From: Hetaerina americana
Lineage: Eukaryota > Arthropoda > Insecta > Odonata > Calopterygidae
Direction: 5' to 3'
NCBI GenBank assembly: GCA_022747635.1
Contig: JAKTNV010000075.1
Location: forward strand, 1,302,001 to 1,366,000
DNA: 64,000 nt
The stretch's first letter is position 1. Each line of letters opens with the position of its first letter. The notes under the pieces were generated by a model. It did no database searches and was not told the DNA's origin. It saw only the letters and a program-made list of their open reading frames with translations. Position numbers and translations under genes: made by a program. Positions 41,935 to 53,599 of this stretch are shown one piece after another.

Positions 41935-43360
41935 ATGCAAAATACACCCTTTGCTTCCACGGTTGAGTCCTGTGACAAAAGTGATGGGTCAACCAACCTA
42001 CAATTACTTATGAACCTCATCCCAAAACCACAGCCTAGCACCAAGAAAGCTATAATAGAACTGGATGAACACCATCTTAACAACCCGCGCATTCAATCCA
42101 TGTTATCAACAATAAAAGGAGCTAAGGTAACCACTCTGTCAGGGAATCCATCATTTGACCTTAGACCTGACCGCATACCTATCAACCCCTCCTCCTACCC
42201 CAGTTCATCAGCCAACCTGTCAAGGAGCACTGGGTGTAACTCTCCTCAATCCATCAAAGATCCTAACCAGGCGCCCTCACACCAGACTCAAACTCCTACA
42301 GTCAAGCGCTCTGCCCCTGCCGATGAGCCCTACCAAAAGGTTTCAACCAAAAGGAAAGCCAGGAACCAATCTTCCCCGCAAACCTCTCAAATCCCCACCT
42401 CTAACCGTTTTACCTGCCTCTCCCCCTCCCCCATGGATGACCAAATTGCGGAAATTCCAAATGAAGATGCAGACACAGAACCTTAGCCCTCTCCACCTCC
42501 CAAAACCCATATCCTTCCAATTTTTTTCCGCGACATCAACAACTGGCAAATTCAATACCATGAAATCTGGCAAGTCTGCACAATTCCTCCTGTGGCAAAT
42601 CTCATTTGTAATGAGATCTGAGTCCAATGCCAAACCATCTCCGACTTCAGAGCAGTCACCAAAAAGCTAACCTGCAAGAACTACGCATACTACACGTACC
42701 AGCTCAAATCTGATAAAAAGCCTCATTTTGTCCTTCGTGGAATACCCGCAAACACCCCAAAAGAAGCCATTGAAGAAGCTCTGGCGGACATTGGTTTTCC
42801 TGCGGAGAACATCTCTCAATGGCGTTCCACCCGTCCAAACCAATTTCAGAGAGCAGAAAGGGAAGCCATTCGGAGTGCAAACTCAAACGCGGAGCTCCCT
42901 CGTATCGACCCCGTCCCTCTCCCGCTCTTCCAAGTCCGACTCCAGGACTCCTCCCGCTCTAAAGACTTTCTGGAGCTAAATTCAAGTTCTTCACCTTAAG
43001 ACTTTGGTAGAACCGTAGAGACCTCCACCTGGACCTCCACAGTGTCTAAGTTGCCAACGTTATGGGCACACCTACAAGACTTGCGGCCTCCCACCTCGAT
43101 GCATCAAATGTGCCGGTGATCACCATTATAGAGAATGCCAGAAACCAAAAACCTCTCCAGCCAAATGCGTAAACTGTGGTGGACCACATACTGCTAATTA
43201 CCGAGGATGCATTGTTCACCGGGAACTTCTCCTCAAACTACGCAACACTAGAGAAGCCCTTCAAGTACAGCCCATGCACGAGCCCGTGAGGCAATTGAAC
43301 CTGAACACAAACTCGCATTTGTTTCCTCCACTCTGAAATCCCTGGCTAAACCATCAATCT
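41935..43360 (+). pseudogene. Element F ORF1 (gag-like), frameshifted
   Basis: Starts ATG at 41935 (MQNTPFASTVESCDKSDGST). A long S/T/P-rich N-part runs to 42486. The PRE_C2HC-like domain follows in another frame at 42720-42990 (FVLRGIPANTPKEAIEEALA, ISQWRSTRPNQ). Then come CCHC knuckles (QCQRYGHTYKTCGLPPRCIK, CVNCGGPHTANYRGC) at 43040-43215 in a third frame. At least three frameshifts separate them. The protein would bind element RNA. Confidence 0.8.
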
Positions 43361-43590
43361 GACACCGTTGGATACCCCTCAATCATCTCCCAGCTCCCCA
43401 CCAACCACCGTTCAACCCCTTCCACCACCCTCTGGGCAACACTCGCAATCAATCAACGACACATCACCAACCGCTAATATAAGAACTGCTCTATTGAGCA
43501 TAATTACAAAACTTCTCTCTCCTACCGACAATAAAACTCTCATAAGCATCATCACGAATGACCTTATTCCGGCCCTTCTTCAACTTGTAA

Positions 43591-46243
43591 ATGGTGCCTA
43601 ATTCACAAATAACCAGCCACTTCCTGAAAGTTCTACAATGGAACATTAATGGCATCAGAAACAAAAAACAAGAACTTAACCTTCTAATAGCCAACCATAA
43701 TCCAGACATCGTCCTGCTTCAAGAAACTAATCTAAAAAACAGCGAAACATTTAACTGTCCAAACTACCGTGCAACCAGAAAAGATAGGGCCAATGGTTCT
43801 GGCTGTGGGGTCATGATCCTATCCAAAAATAACCCACTCTTCACCAAACTTCAACCCCCGCCCACCCAAAAACTGGAACTTACTGGAATAGCTATAAAAG
43901 GAGTCACTGGAACTCTTAACATTTGGTCAGCCTACTTTCCCCCTTCATCCTCGAAGTCAGACGCCCCTGACTTAACAGCGCTCTCTTCCCTACTACATCC
44001 TAAACTCATAATAGATGGTGACTTAAACGCCAAGCACTCTGCCTGGGGTTGCAAAACCACTACATTGCGAGGGCGCGCCCTTCGTAAGCTGCTTTTTACC
44101 AATAATCTCTCCATCCACTCACCACCTTTCCCTACCCACTTTCACCATCACCCTCATTCCTCCGATATCCTGGATGTAGTTACCTCATCTTCAGATATTG
44201 CATTTCAAATCCTAAACCTAGATAACTCAGCCTCCGACCACTGCCCCATATTTTTCTGCGTTCCTACCCTCTCCTTTATACAACCAGAACCTAGTAGCAG
44301 AGTTAACTGGAAACTATTTAAAGAGAACTGCTTGGCCATTACCCTTGTCCCTTCTCTGACTAGCACTCCAGTCAGTATAGAGAAAGCGGCTCAAGACTTT
44401 ACAAACTCCTTAACCGACGTCATTCATTGCTCCTGCTATCCTCCTTCTCCAGCCTCTATCGCTGGTCCCACACTTCCTTCCAGATATCTTGCACCTGATC
44501 TCACTTAGGAACAAGGCCAGAGCCCTCTGGCAACGCACTCATCTCCACCAAGATAAAAACCGCTTCTGTGCACTCCGAAATCTAATAACTTCCAAAATTA
44601 GAAGACATAGGGAAAAAACCTGGCATGACAAAATAAGCTCTCTCTCCCACAAGGACAATTCAGTTTGGACCCTAGCCCGCTGTCTGCGAAGGAAAAAGCT
44701 ACCCACCCTGCCAATACTTTATAATGGGAAAGAACTATATGATGACAGTGACAAAGCAAATGCCTTTGCCGACTCCCTCAATAGCATTTTCAAAAACGAC
44801 AATACATCATCGTTGAACTCAGAAGCGTTGGACAGCGTCTCTAGCCTGTCACTTCACCCATCCCCCCTATTCCCGGAAATTACTCCTCAAGAACTCCACT
44901 CCATTCTCTCCCACTCCAAAACCAAGTCATCACCAGGCCCCGATCAAATATCCTACCTTCACCTTAAAAACCTTTCAAAACCTTTTCTCAAGCACCTACT
45001 CTCCATCCTCAACTCCTGCCTTTCCCAATCATACTTCCCAAAGGCGTGGAAAACGGCAAAAATAATACTCATTCCAAAACCCGATAAAAATCCTTCTGAT
45101 ATATTAAACTACAGACCAATTAGCCTGCTCCCCTGCATGGGCAAGGTCCTGGAAAAATGCATCCTCAACCGGCTACAAGAGGAAATTTCGGCACTAGATC
45201 TAATCAGACCTGAATAAATTGGCTTCCGCCATCGCCACTCCACTACTCAACAAATAACAAGACTGGTTGAACAAATCTCTTTCGGCTTCAATATCCACAA
45301 GAACACCCAAGTAGTGTTCCTTGATCAACAAAGAGCTTTTGACAAGGTCTGGCATACTGGGCTGATACAGAAACTGCTCCAAACTGACATATCCATCTAC
45401 CTTACCAAAATCATCCACTCCTTTCTCTCAAACGGCACGTTCTTTGAAGCCCTTAACAATGCCAAATCAACCACCCGGTCCATATCTGCAGGCGTTCCTC
45501 AAGGATCAATACTGTCACCTGTCCTGTTCAACCTTCATATCAACGACCTACCCTCACACCCAAACAGTGAAAGCTACCTCTATGCGGACGACTCAGCTAT
45601 AGCGTACACTTCCTTCGACCCAAACCACGCCGCGAAAAACGTCCAAGATTACCTTAATACCATAGCAGAGTGGATGACCGATTGGAAACTAACAATCAAC
45701 CCCAGTAAATGCATTAACGTAAACTACGCTAGAAAATTGAAGAAACCCAACATCACTCCTATCTACTACGGCAGGGAAAAAATCCCCCAGGCATCATCGG
45801 CTAAATTTCTTGGTGTACACCTGGACAGCAAACTTAACTGGCAAACGCATACCCAATACGCGCTCAACAAGGCAAATGCTGCTGATTTTTCCATCTATCC
45901 CCTAATTAAATGCACCAGTCCTCTCCGTCTCCACACCAAAGTCCTCCTTTTTAAATCAATGATACGACCCATCTTAACATACGGTTACCCAGCCTGGGGC
46001 TCAATAACACAAACCAAACTGAAGAAAATGTCACAATTCCAAAACAGTACCCTAAGAACCCTGACCAAAACCCCGTGGTTCATAAGAAACGTAGACATCC
46101 ACAAGGACCTAAACATACCGGAGTTGTCAATACATCTAAGCAACATAGCAAAGTCATTCAAGCAAGCGTTAGGGAATACTGGTAACCCTTTATTAGAAAC
46201 TCTATGGAATTACTCAGACAACCCCCATTTCAAATATAAATGA
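43591..46243 (+). pseudogene. Element F ORF2 (endonuclease and reverse transcriptase), two breaks
   Basis: Endonuclease 43591-44508: VLQWNINGIRNKK, LLQETNLK, GDLNAKHSAWG and SASDHCPIF. RT 44489-46243: SSPGPDQISYLHLK, NYRPISLLPCMGKVLEK, LDQQRAFDKVWHTGL, GVPQGSILSPVLFNLHINDL, YLYADDSAIAY (catalytic YADD), AKFLGVHLDSKLNWQTH and the end GNPLLETLWNYSD. Breaks: a frameshift at about 44490-44508, and one TAA at 45215-45217 in place of the glutamine codon before IGFRHRHSTTQQ. Palm block A reads LDQQRAFD, where LDxxKAFD is usual. The GTG-like start at 43591 follows ORF1 closely. Confidence 0.87.
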
Positions 46244-46439
46244 GCTAAAGCCAGCATAAATAAGCAGCCATATCCTCTAAATATAACACTGCAACAAACT
46301 ACAAAAATTTATACTCTATAAACAATCTTCGCCCATTAACACTTATATCCTACAACCGTTCATCAGCACAGCTGGATACCGGTAAAAAATGCACCTTTGG
46401 CGCAGTACTAAATGTGTGGTGGTGGTGGTGAGAACTTTG

Positions 46440-47800
46440 GTATTCCCTGACCTCACCTACTCCACCACCGAGGCCTCCACGCTTCACGCGAGAACGTGAT
46501 GAATCACCGCCGACCATCTGCGAAAAGGACCTTAGAGCCTGACGGCATCACAAACGCTGTTCTTTCCCAGATTCCGGTCTCATTCGCCACGATGCTGCTC
46601 TGCATTCTGAATGCATGCCTCTCGCTAGGGTATTTCCCCTCATGGTGGAAAGAGGCACGCGTGATTTGTATCCCCAAAGCAGGGAAGTCACCGGGACCGG
46701 CAGACTACCGACCAATTTCCCTTCTCGATGGCTTAGGGAAGCTCTTTGACCGAATTCTCCTCGGGCAGCTTATCTACATCACTGAAGAGCTCTACATCAT
46801 CCTGGACCAACAATTCGGCTTCCGCAGCGAACATTCCACCACGCATTAGATCGCCCGCTTGCTGAATTTCATCAACGAAGGATTCGACCGCCGCCACTCC
46901 ACTGTCGACACTCTGTTCGATATCAGCGAGGCGTTCGATCGCGTCCAGCACGAGGGCCTTCAGTGGAAGCTGAATTGCTTCGGTTTCCCCACTTGGTAGA
47001 ATTGAATCATGGAATCCTGGCTTTCTGAGAGGACTTTCCGTGTAAGCTGGGACCGAGCTACCTCAGCTAAGCGAACCATCCGAGCCGGCGTTCCGCAAGG
47101 AAGTCTGCTCTCTCCTCTTCACCATCTACACGGCGGACATACCCGGGTACTTCGGCAGCAACGTCATCATCGCCACCTACGCTGACGACTCAGCTATTCA
47201 AGCGAGGTCGTCGAAGCGGCTCGATACCTCAGAGGGCGGTGGACTCCTTAACTGAGTGGTTCTCTCGTTGGCGTTTTGGCGTTAACGAAAAGAAGACTCA
47301 GGCCATCGTCTTTTCCAAGGGACCATAGGAGCCTGGCGAGATCCTTGTTGGTGTGACAGAAATCCCATGGAAAAAATCGATTTTGTACCCAGGCGTTGTC
47401 CTAGATAAACGCCTCACGATGCGTGCCCACATCCGGAGATCTGCTGGCATCACATCCACGAGGAGAAACCTTCTGGCGCCCATTCTAGGCAATCCTTGTC
47501 TAGCGTTGAAGCAACGCCTTCGACTGTTCTCGGCGGTACTCAGACCGTCGCTGCTCTACGCAGCACCAGCTTGGTGCGGAGTCATGGGAGGTGCGGCAAG
47601 AAGTGCTCATCTCGTCGAGGACCGAAAGAACCTTAGAGCAATCCTACGTCTAGGCTGGACTCCTAACAACGAGGCGCTTTGGGAATTAGCGGACACTCCA
47701 CCCCTAGCAGACGTCCTTCGAGAAGGCGTGAATTCCTTCCTCGACAGAGCTGCATCCTCTGATAACATCAATGAAGACCCTTCCATGGGATAAGCATCCT
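46440..47800 (+). pseudogene. Degraded Jockey/R1-like RT fragment G
   Basis: Starts right after the TGG-repeat tail of element F. Frames read DGITNAVLSQIP, YFPSWWKEARVICIPKAGKS, DYRPISLLDGLGKLFDRIL, DQQFGFRSEHSTTH, a decayed LFDISEAFDRVQHEGL, RAGVPQGSLLSP, an AYADDS-like stretch near 47170, then SILYPGVVLDKRLTMRAHI, LFSAVLRPSLLYAAPAWCG and a C-terminal tail (47353-47793). Stops and frameshifts are many. The family differs from F and M. The flank 47800-48020 is a poorly defined tail. Confidence 0.8.
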
Positions 47801-48020
47801 CGCCCACACGCAAAGACCGGCCGCGCAGATGATCAACCTCCCGCCAAGCGGCGAAAATTGAACGGCCCTATGCTCCGAAATGGTACGATAGCGGCGGGGT
47901 GCCTCCAACACTTCGCGCTACTCGCCGAAGGATGGCTGTGTGCTTATCCGGCCATTGTTTTTTCTGATCTGCGTATTCCACCACATAATAACGGACGTAT
48001 ACACGATAGATCAACCAGAG

Positions 48021-48953
48021 AACATACTGTGCTTTTGAAGAGAATGGACGTGTCTTTCGAGCACTCCTTCCTTTGATTTTTGTGCACGTTTTGCATGTTT
48101 TTAAGTACGAGCCCTTTGTGGGTCACTGTGCCGACCGGCGGGTCCTTCGATCCGGCCGACGTCGCCGAGCAACGATCCCGCCCCCCTGGGCCGGTCGCTT
48201 GCCTCCCCTCCTCCCCGGAGCCGCCCTGGCGCTCGCCCCGCCCGAGCATTCCCTCTTTCCTCGCCCGACCCCTCTCCTTCCCTTTCCATCGTCGAGAGCA
48301 ACATCTCCGATGTGTCAGGTGAACAGACAATGAGATTAAAAAGCTCAACTCCGCGTCACCATGAATCTGGACCGCTTCGGCACCCGCGAGGTGCACATGA
48401 CGTCTCAATAAACATTGGTTTGCGTGGCAATAGCCGTACGACTTCGTCACCAGTGGCGTTAACAAAAGTTTCATCAAACGTTGTAACGTGTGATACGAAT
48501 TCCTCTTTCGCCATGAACGCTACCCCGTTGACGACTGAGAGCTTGTGCAACGCGCTTGCGGCCCTTTCGGTGAGCGAAAGGGACGCAATCCTTGGCATAT
48601 TCTGTCCTTCGACCGCCTCAGCTCCTTCTACTTTGCCCAAGGACTTGCCTTCAGCCATTATCAACACGTCATCCTTGCCTTCAGCAGGAATCAACACAAC
48701 TTCCATCCCTGATGCTCGCCAATCGGCTTCCACACCAGGCTTGGCCGAGCCCATGGAGATCAGCTCCGCTCAGGATGCGGTGAGTGATTCCTTCCTTGCC
48801 GGTCATTCAATTCTTGATCCCAATGCGCGACCTGTGCCTGACCGTTTTCTACTCAAAATCTCGCTATCTCAAACCGTTGATTTGTGTAACTGCGATTTGT
48901 TTCTTGAGACATCGATGGTAGTGACATCTACCAACCATAACTTCGCCCGATGA
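48021..48953 (+). pseudogene. 5' part of a Jockey-like element (leader and ORF1 start)
   Basis: A GC-rich leader (48060-48340) is followed by an ORF1 start at about 48514 (MNATPLTTESLCNALAALSV, SERDAILGIF). PMEISSAQDAVSDSF then corresponds to PMDVAVGIDPEPQVSDS of element L. The frame ends at 48953 and no more of the element follows. A LINE piece kept only at its 5' end is unusual. Confidence 0.65.
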
Positions 48954-49411
48954 AGTCTCCAATACTTAAACATGTGGTTGCGCCAGTTGAAATCTCAAAG
49001 TATATCACGCGTTGAAATCTCTCATGTCCTTAACAGGTGATTGCACCCATTGAAATCTCAAAGTAATTTTTCATCAAACTGTGCTTCTCCTAGCACTGTT
49101 AGTGTCTAGTTTCACAGCCAAATTGGGTTGGCTTAAGCCGCTCTTAGTGGAGTCCTCTTCTCTCCTCACTCTCCAAGAGTGAGGGCATATTTGTGCCTAG
49201 TCTAGCGTCTCAAGCCACCATTCCTCGGCCATTGGCCTAAGGGACGCCCTTGCATCCCATAACTCCCAACAAAATGCTGAGTAACGCACCCAAAGTGATG
49301 GACAGCTCAGTGTCCCCGGACCTAGAACCTCCAGTAAACCATCCTGTTGGTCCTCGCAACTATGAAACATTGGAAACTATCTGTTAACCCGCAATATCCA
49401 GTCATCTTCTT
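48954..49411 (+). pseudogene. 5' part of an element F relative (leader and ORF1 start)
   Basis: Begins with decayed units of the 38-bp array (TTGAAATCTC, AACAGGTGATTGC). The leader continues TCCTAGCACTGTTAGTG, then a short frame from an ATG at 49274 (MLSNAPKVMDSSVSPDLEPP) that stops at 49386. It is cut at 49411 by the start of duplication copy 2. Confidence 0.6.
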
Positions 49412-51639
49412 GTGTAAAGTCCTGTTGATCATGATGCTACTTTCACTATCTTTTTATGGTTAATCCTCTCAGAAGTACTGATGTCCTTCACCGAATCACG
49501 CATTATAGCTTCAGGTATAATTGACCCAGTCAGAATTTTGGTGTTTTTGTGGAGGTATGCTCAGCTGGTTATTGCCATAGGGTTAAAGGATTAGGTATTT
49601 CAACAAACGAGCAACATTATTAGCACAATGAAGGAACATTTATTTGTGCTAATTTTTGTGGTGTTTAGTTAATGTGGACCAAAATTCATTCCACTTTGAC
49701 AAAGAATGAGGGCATAGCGAGATAGGTAGTGAAGGTGTTGGAAGTTAATGTTTCCTTGCTGAAGGTTGCAGGTTCCATGTAGGCCTTGCCACAAGATCGT
49801 CTTATGTGTAGGCTGTATATTTCTTATTTTCTTTTGTTGTGCAATGTCGAAATCTGAGATCCCTTTGAGAAACCATGGTTGAGCTGCTTGGAGTTTCCAT
49901 TTTGGTATTTATGAGCAAATATTTGTCAGAGGATAAGTTTGTTGCCCCATCATTTCTCGAGTCCCTGTGGATTCATGAATAAAACTAAGATTTAACACCA
50001 AAGATTTAGTTCTTGCATCAAATCATTAGACCAGCATGAAATAGCATGCAGTGCCCTTTCTCCAGAATGCTGTGGTGCATCTAACAGTCATGTTATACCT
50101 TAGTGCCTGCAGTAACCATAATTCAAAAACAGATGGACATTGAAACAAAACAACCCGGCTTTTCCTCATAGAAATTTTTTTAAATTTACCGCTCTTTTTC
50201 GTTATGGTATGACAAAATAGGTAGTAAATGAAAAAACAATTCTATGCTGAATTGCCGAGTTTGTTAGTTTCAATTTCAATATGAAGATTTTCCACCAGGT
50301 GGCGGCAGAAGGCAACAAGATGGATTATTGAGTTGTGCCAATCGAAGTTCTTCAAAGAAACTGCATGAAATGCTGCTAGGGTAACATTTTTAATGAGTCG
50401 TCCACTACTTTGCCTCGCAATGCAACTATTTGAAAGGGTGAAAATGATTTGCCATGAACAGGATACGAACTTGGATCTTAAGAGGTCCAGCCGAGTGCCC
50501 GAGTCAGATGAGCAACGAAGGTGTCCTCACTCTTAAATGGTACAAGACGTAAAGGAACAATATGTTTTGACATAATACCGTGCATGCAGAGTCACGGGTA
50601 TTTATTGGCCTGGGCAAGAGGGGTGGCTTTTTTAATTTGAAATTTTGGCATTGTAATGCTCATTGGTGGTTGACTCAATCAAATGTCATGGTCGCAGCAT
50701 CTCTTTGCAGTGTCTTGGAAAGTGTCTTTAAGGTAAACACCAAAGTGTTCAAAAGTTGGCTTTGACCTCGTTGCCCTGTGGCATGAAGCACACAGCTACT
50801 AATGCCTGTGACTTCGTGCCAGACCACATGTCACATATGTACACCTCTATGTACACCATTTTAACATCTTGTTCCTTTGAGGCTCCTGAAATTTCTGAAG
50901 GTGATAATTCTTGCGCGATTGATTGACTATGTCATTTACACTGTTTTGCTTCAGATTTACTTTTAAAACATCAGAAGTTGCCTCTGGAGAAGTCTCATCA
51001 AAAGTGGTGATATGTTCCCCATTCCACGACCTCTTTTGTAATCTGCACTGGTAACCATGAGAATGAATTAAGCCTGGTGCTGTCCCTTCTCATCTTTAGG
51101 TGTTCATTAGATTCCAGTCGCCTCCTTTCACCTTCAGTGTGGAGGGGAGAAGTTGCCATGGTTACTCGGAGGCAATGGTTGTGCAATATTGATTGTATTT
51201 TCCCTTCTTAGCGTATCCAATGCTCATTTTGCCTGGTCTTGATGCTTCCTCCAGTCTTGCCTATTTACTTAGCTTCGTGTCCAATGTAAGGAGGGTCCAT
51301 TTAACTATGATTTAGGAGATCGCATCTTGCAATGGAAGACTAACAAGAATATTAGTATTTAATCTCTTTATTCAAAGCAGATCTTGAACCCGGTGCACAA
51401 GGTGAGAAGCTTTCCCTTGATTTGCATTTATATTTGGTGCTGCTGTGCACGCTTGCTTGGAATTGGAACTTGCAATGATGGTGGTTGCACTGGCAGTTCC
51501 TTGACGGATTCAGAGGATGGGTCCAGTGATGTTTTTCTTGTGGACTGTCGGAATTAGCCAATCACTATTGAGCAGAATATTCTTTGCATGATCAGTTTAC
51601 ACCGCAAGTCTGCTCTCTTGAGAATATGTATTCAATAAT

Positions 51640-52250
51640 ACTCTATCTGCCCATTTCTGATTGCATTATTTCAATAAAAAAATCAAGGTTTGATGTTTAT
51701 TCAAGAAAGGTTTTTATACTAAGATTATCAGGGTTGCTGTACTTTAAAGGCAGTAATTTTTTGTTGAAAATGTTTTCATTGTTTTTCATGATAGTCTATG
51801 CACTTTTGCATGTGCTCGAACCATTTTGAATAACAATTTTTGCGCACCAACTTAAGGACTTCAGGAACAAACGTTTTTGAAGGCATCACCTATCACCCAT
51901 TAAGGAAGGATGTCACTATATCACCCATTAAGGATGACCCATCAATTTGACATTTTGACCAGTCATATAGGTGGTTGTTTCAGCCAATCTGTGAGAGCTT
52001 GCATAGTCACGATGAAGAATTTTCCTTTGTGCTTCATCTTTTTCCTCATTTTACCCAACACATCTATCATACAAATGCTCATGTACCATTGAGAATTCAC
52101 AGTTCCACTTTGCTCTAATGGTGCAGTTGCCTCCTGTCCAGTTATCCAGAAGAAACAGGCAATCATTTGTTTTGATGTCCTTCAAGCACAAATCACTTTG
52201 GTCGGATTCAGCTCGTCTTCAAAGACACATACTGTCCATTGCTGTATTTT
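51640..52250 (-). pseudogene. Degraded mariner transposase
   Basis: The minus strand reads MIACFFWITGQEATAPLEQS, TVNSQWYMSICMIDVLGKMR, a decayed HDNA-like position, a decayed 'HPPYSPDLxP' stretch near 51910 (WVIL...YSDILPNG), and at the end KTFVPEVLKLV, NCYSKWFEHMQKCIDYHEK. These are the C-terminal two thirds of a mariner DDD transposase in order. The N-terminal DNA-binding part is largely missing. Terminal inverted repeats were not found. Confidence 0.75.
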
Positions 52251-52262
52251 TTAACCCTCTTA

Positions 52263-52329
52263 GTGTGGCGGGCTGATACATCGGCTTTCGTATCCCTGGC
52301 GAAAAGTGCGGCGGGCTGATATATCGGCT
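52263..52329 (+). repeat. Duplicated GGCGGGCTGATAYATCGGCT motif
   Basis: Two 24-nt units, 52263-52286 and 52306-52329, 43 nt apart, each with GTGYGGCGGGCTGATAYATCGGCT; the core is nearly palindromic (CTGATATATCGG). It sits next to the mariner relic but no inverted end could be tied to it. Confidence 0.6.
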
Positions 52330-53599
52330 CTTGCATAGGCTATTGTTTAAATCGTTGTAACTTATGGTTTTTTCTTTAATAATTTATGGTTTTTGTGCTA
52401 TCGATAGGTTGAATTCCATAGAATTATTGAACTAATCTTTTAATTTTTTATTAACAATCTTAAATGCTTCTCAAAAAGTATAAGTCTTACCATAATTTTA
52501 TGTTCAGTTATATTATTTGAAGGTCAGTTAAACTTGTGCAAAGTCAATTGATTTTCATTTATAAATTCAAGGATACCCTTGGGAATAATAGAATACTTAG
52601 TGGAGCTGTAGTATTTGTGTAGTTCACTGCATGGTATGACCACGGCATAATGCTTGGGATTCTTTGTGTTTCATATATTGCTCCTTCCAAACCACTTGGT
52701 AGATTTCTTATCTTCACTCTTTATGCCTCTCTCTTTGCTTTGAAGGCCATCACACTGGCGGTAGTGGTAAAATACTTCATTCAAAGAACTTGTTTTAGAG
52801 AATGTTTCTTAACCTCTATCCATCATTGTTTGTAATATTTAGAAGTGGTTCACTGGAGGGTTTGAAAAATTCATGTTCATCCTGCATGGTATGCTGTGAA
52901 AGTTGGCCGTTGAGCCAAATACTCTATTAGGATACCTTCTAGGGAAAGAAGAAATTTGTAACCATCTCTTATGGTGGCCATGAAGAAAAGATGCAGTGTG
53001 TGAGCCATGCTGTAGATGCTCGACTGCCATAACAATAGTATGATAAGTTAAAATTGTAATTCATGGAATCAGTTCATTCATGTGCTTTTCACTTGAATTT
53101 CAAGGCAGGGCATGTGGGACATGACGTTAGGCTTGTAAAATGTGGAAAAGTCTAGGAATACTGAAATCAGAATTTGGAGTATTTGTTTTGATCTAGACAG
53201 AAACAAAGAAATTCTGAATAGAATCTGAAAATATGAATTCTTTAAATATATTTATTTTAAATAGCTTGGAATCTTTTTCGTGTCATCGTGGTTGTTGTTT
53301 AATAAGGCTTGAATAGCAAGCAGCGATAGTGCTTTTGCTGGCTATGCATGACAATGGGTGTCCTTCAGATGACCTTGGAAGCTCTAGCTGATGTGAGTGC
53401 CCTACATAATGGCGGTGCTTGTTGAGTGGAAATGGAATATAATGTTTTCAGAGCAGAAATGACCTCTGGTGAATAATTTTGATTTTGTGGAGTTGAACTA
53501 TGAGATCATATTGAGAAGATGGCATTACTTGTTCTGTATTTCTTAACTCTGTAAATTTGTATGTTCCACTCAGAAATCTATTGGGTTGCTGTTTCTTCA

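Larger units (their letters stand above)
41100..46432 (+). mobile_element. Jockey-like element F, near full length
   Basis: Leader with two kinds of tandem repeat (41130-41806), ORF1 (41935-43360), ORF2 (43591-46243), and a 3' UTR ending in a GTG/TGG repeat (about 46418-46431). ORF2 has endonuclease and RT but no RNase H, as in the Jockey clade. Inactivating changes are few in ORF2 and several in ORF1. The fragment at 1-600 belongs to the same family. Confidence 0.85.

Noticed and set aside
47944..48477. 177-codon GC-rich minus-strand frame
   Set aside because: It is antisense to the leader and ORF1 start of a Jockey-like element, arginine/glycine-rich because of composition, with no domain.
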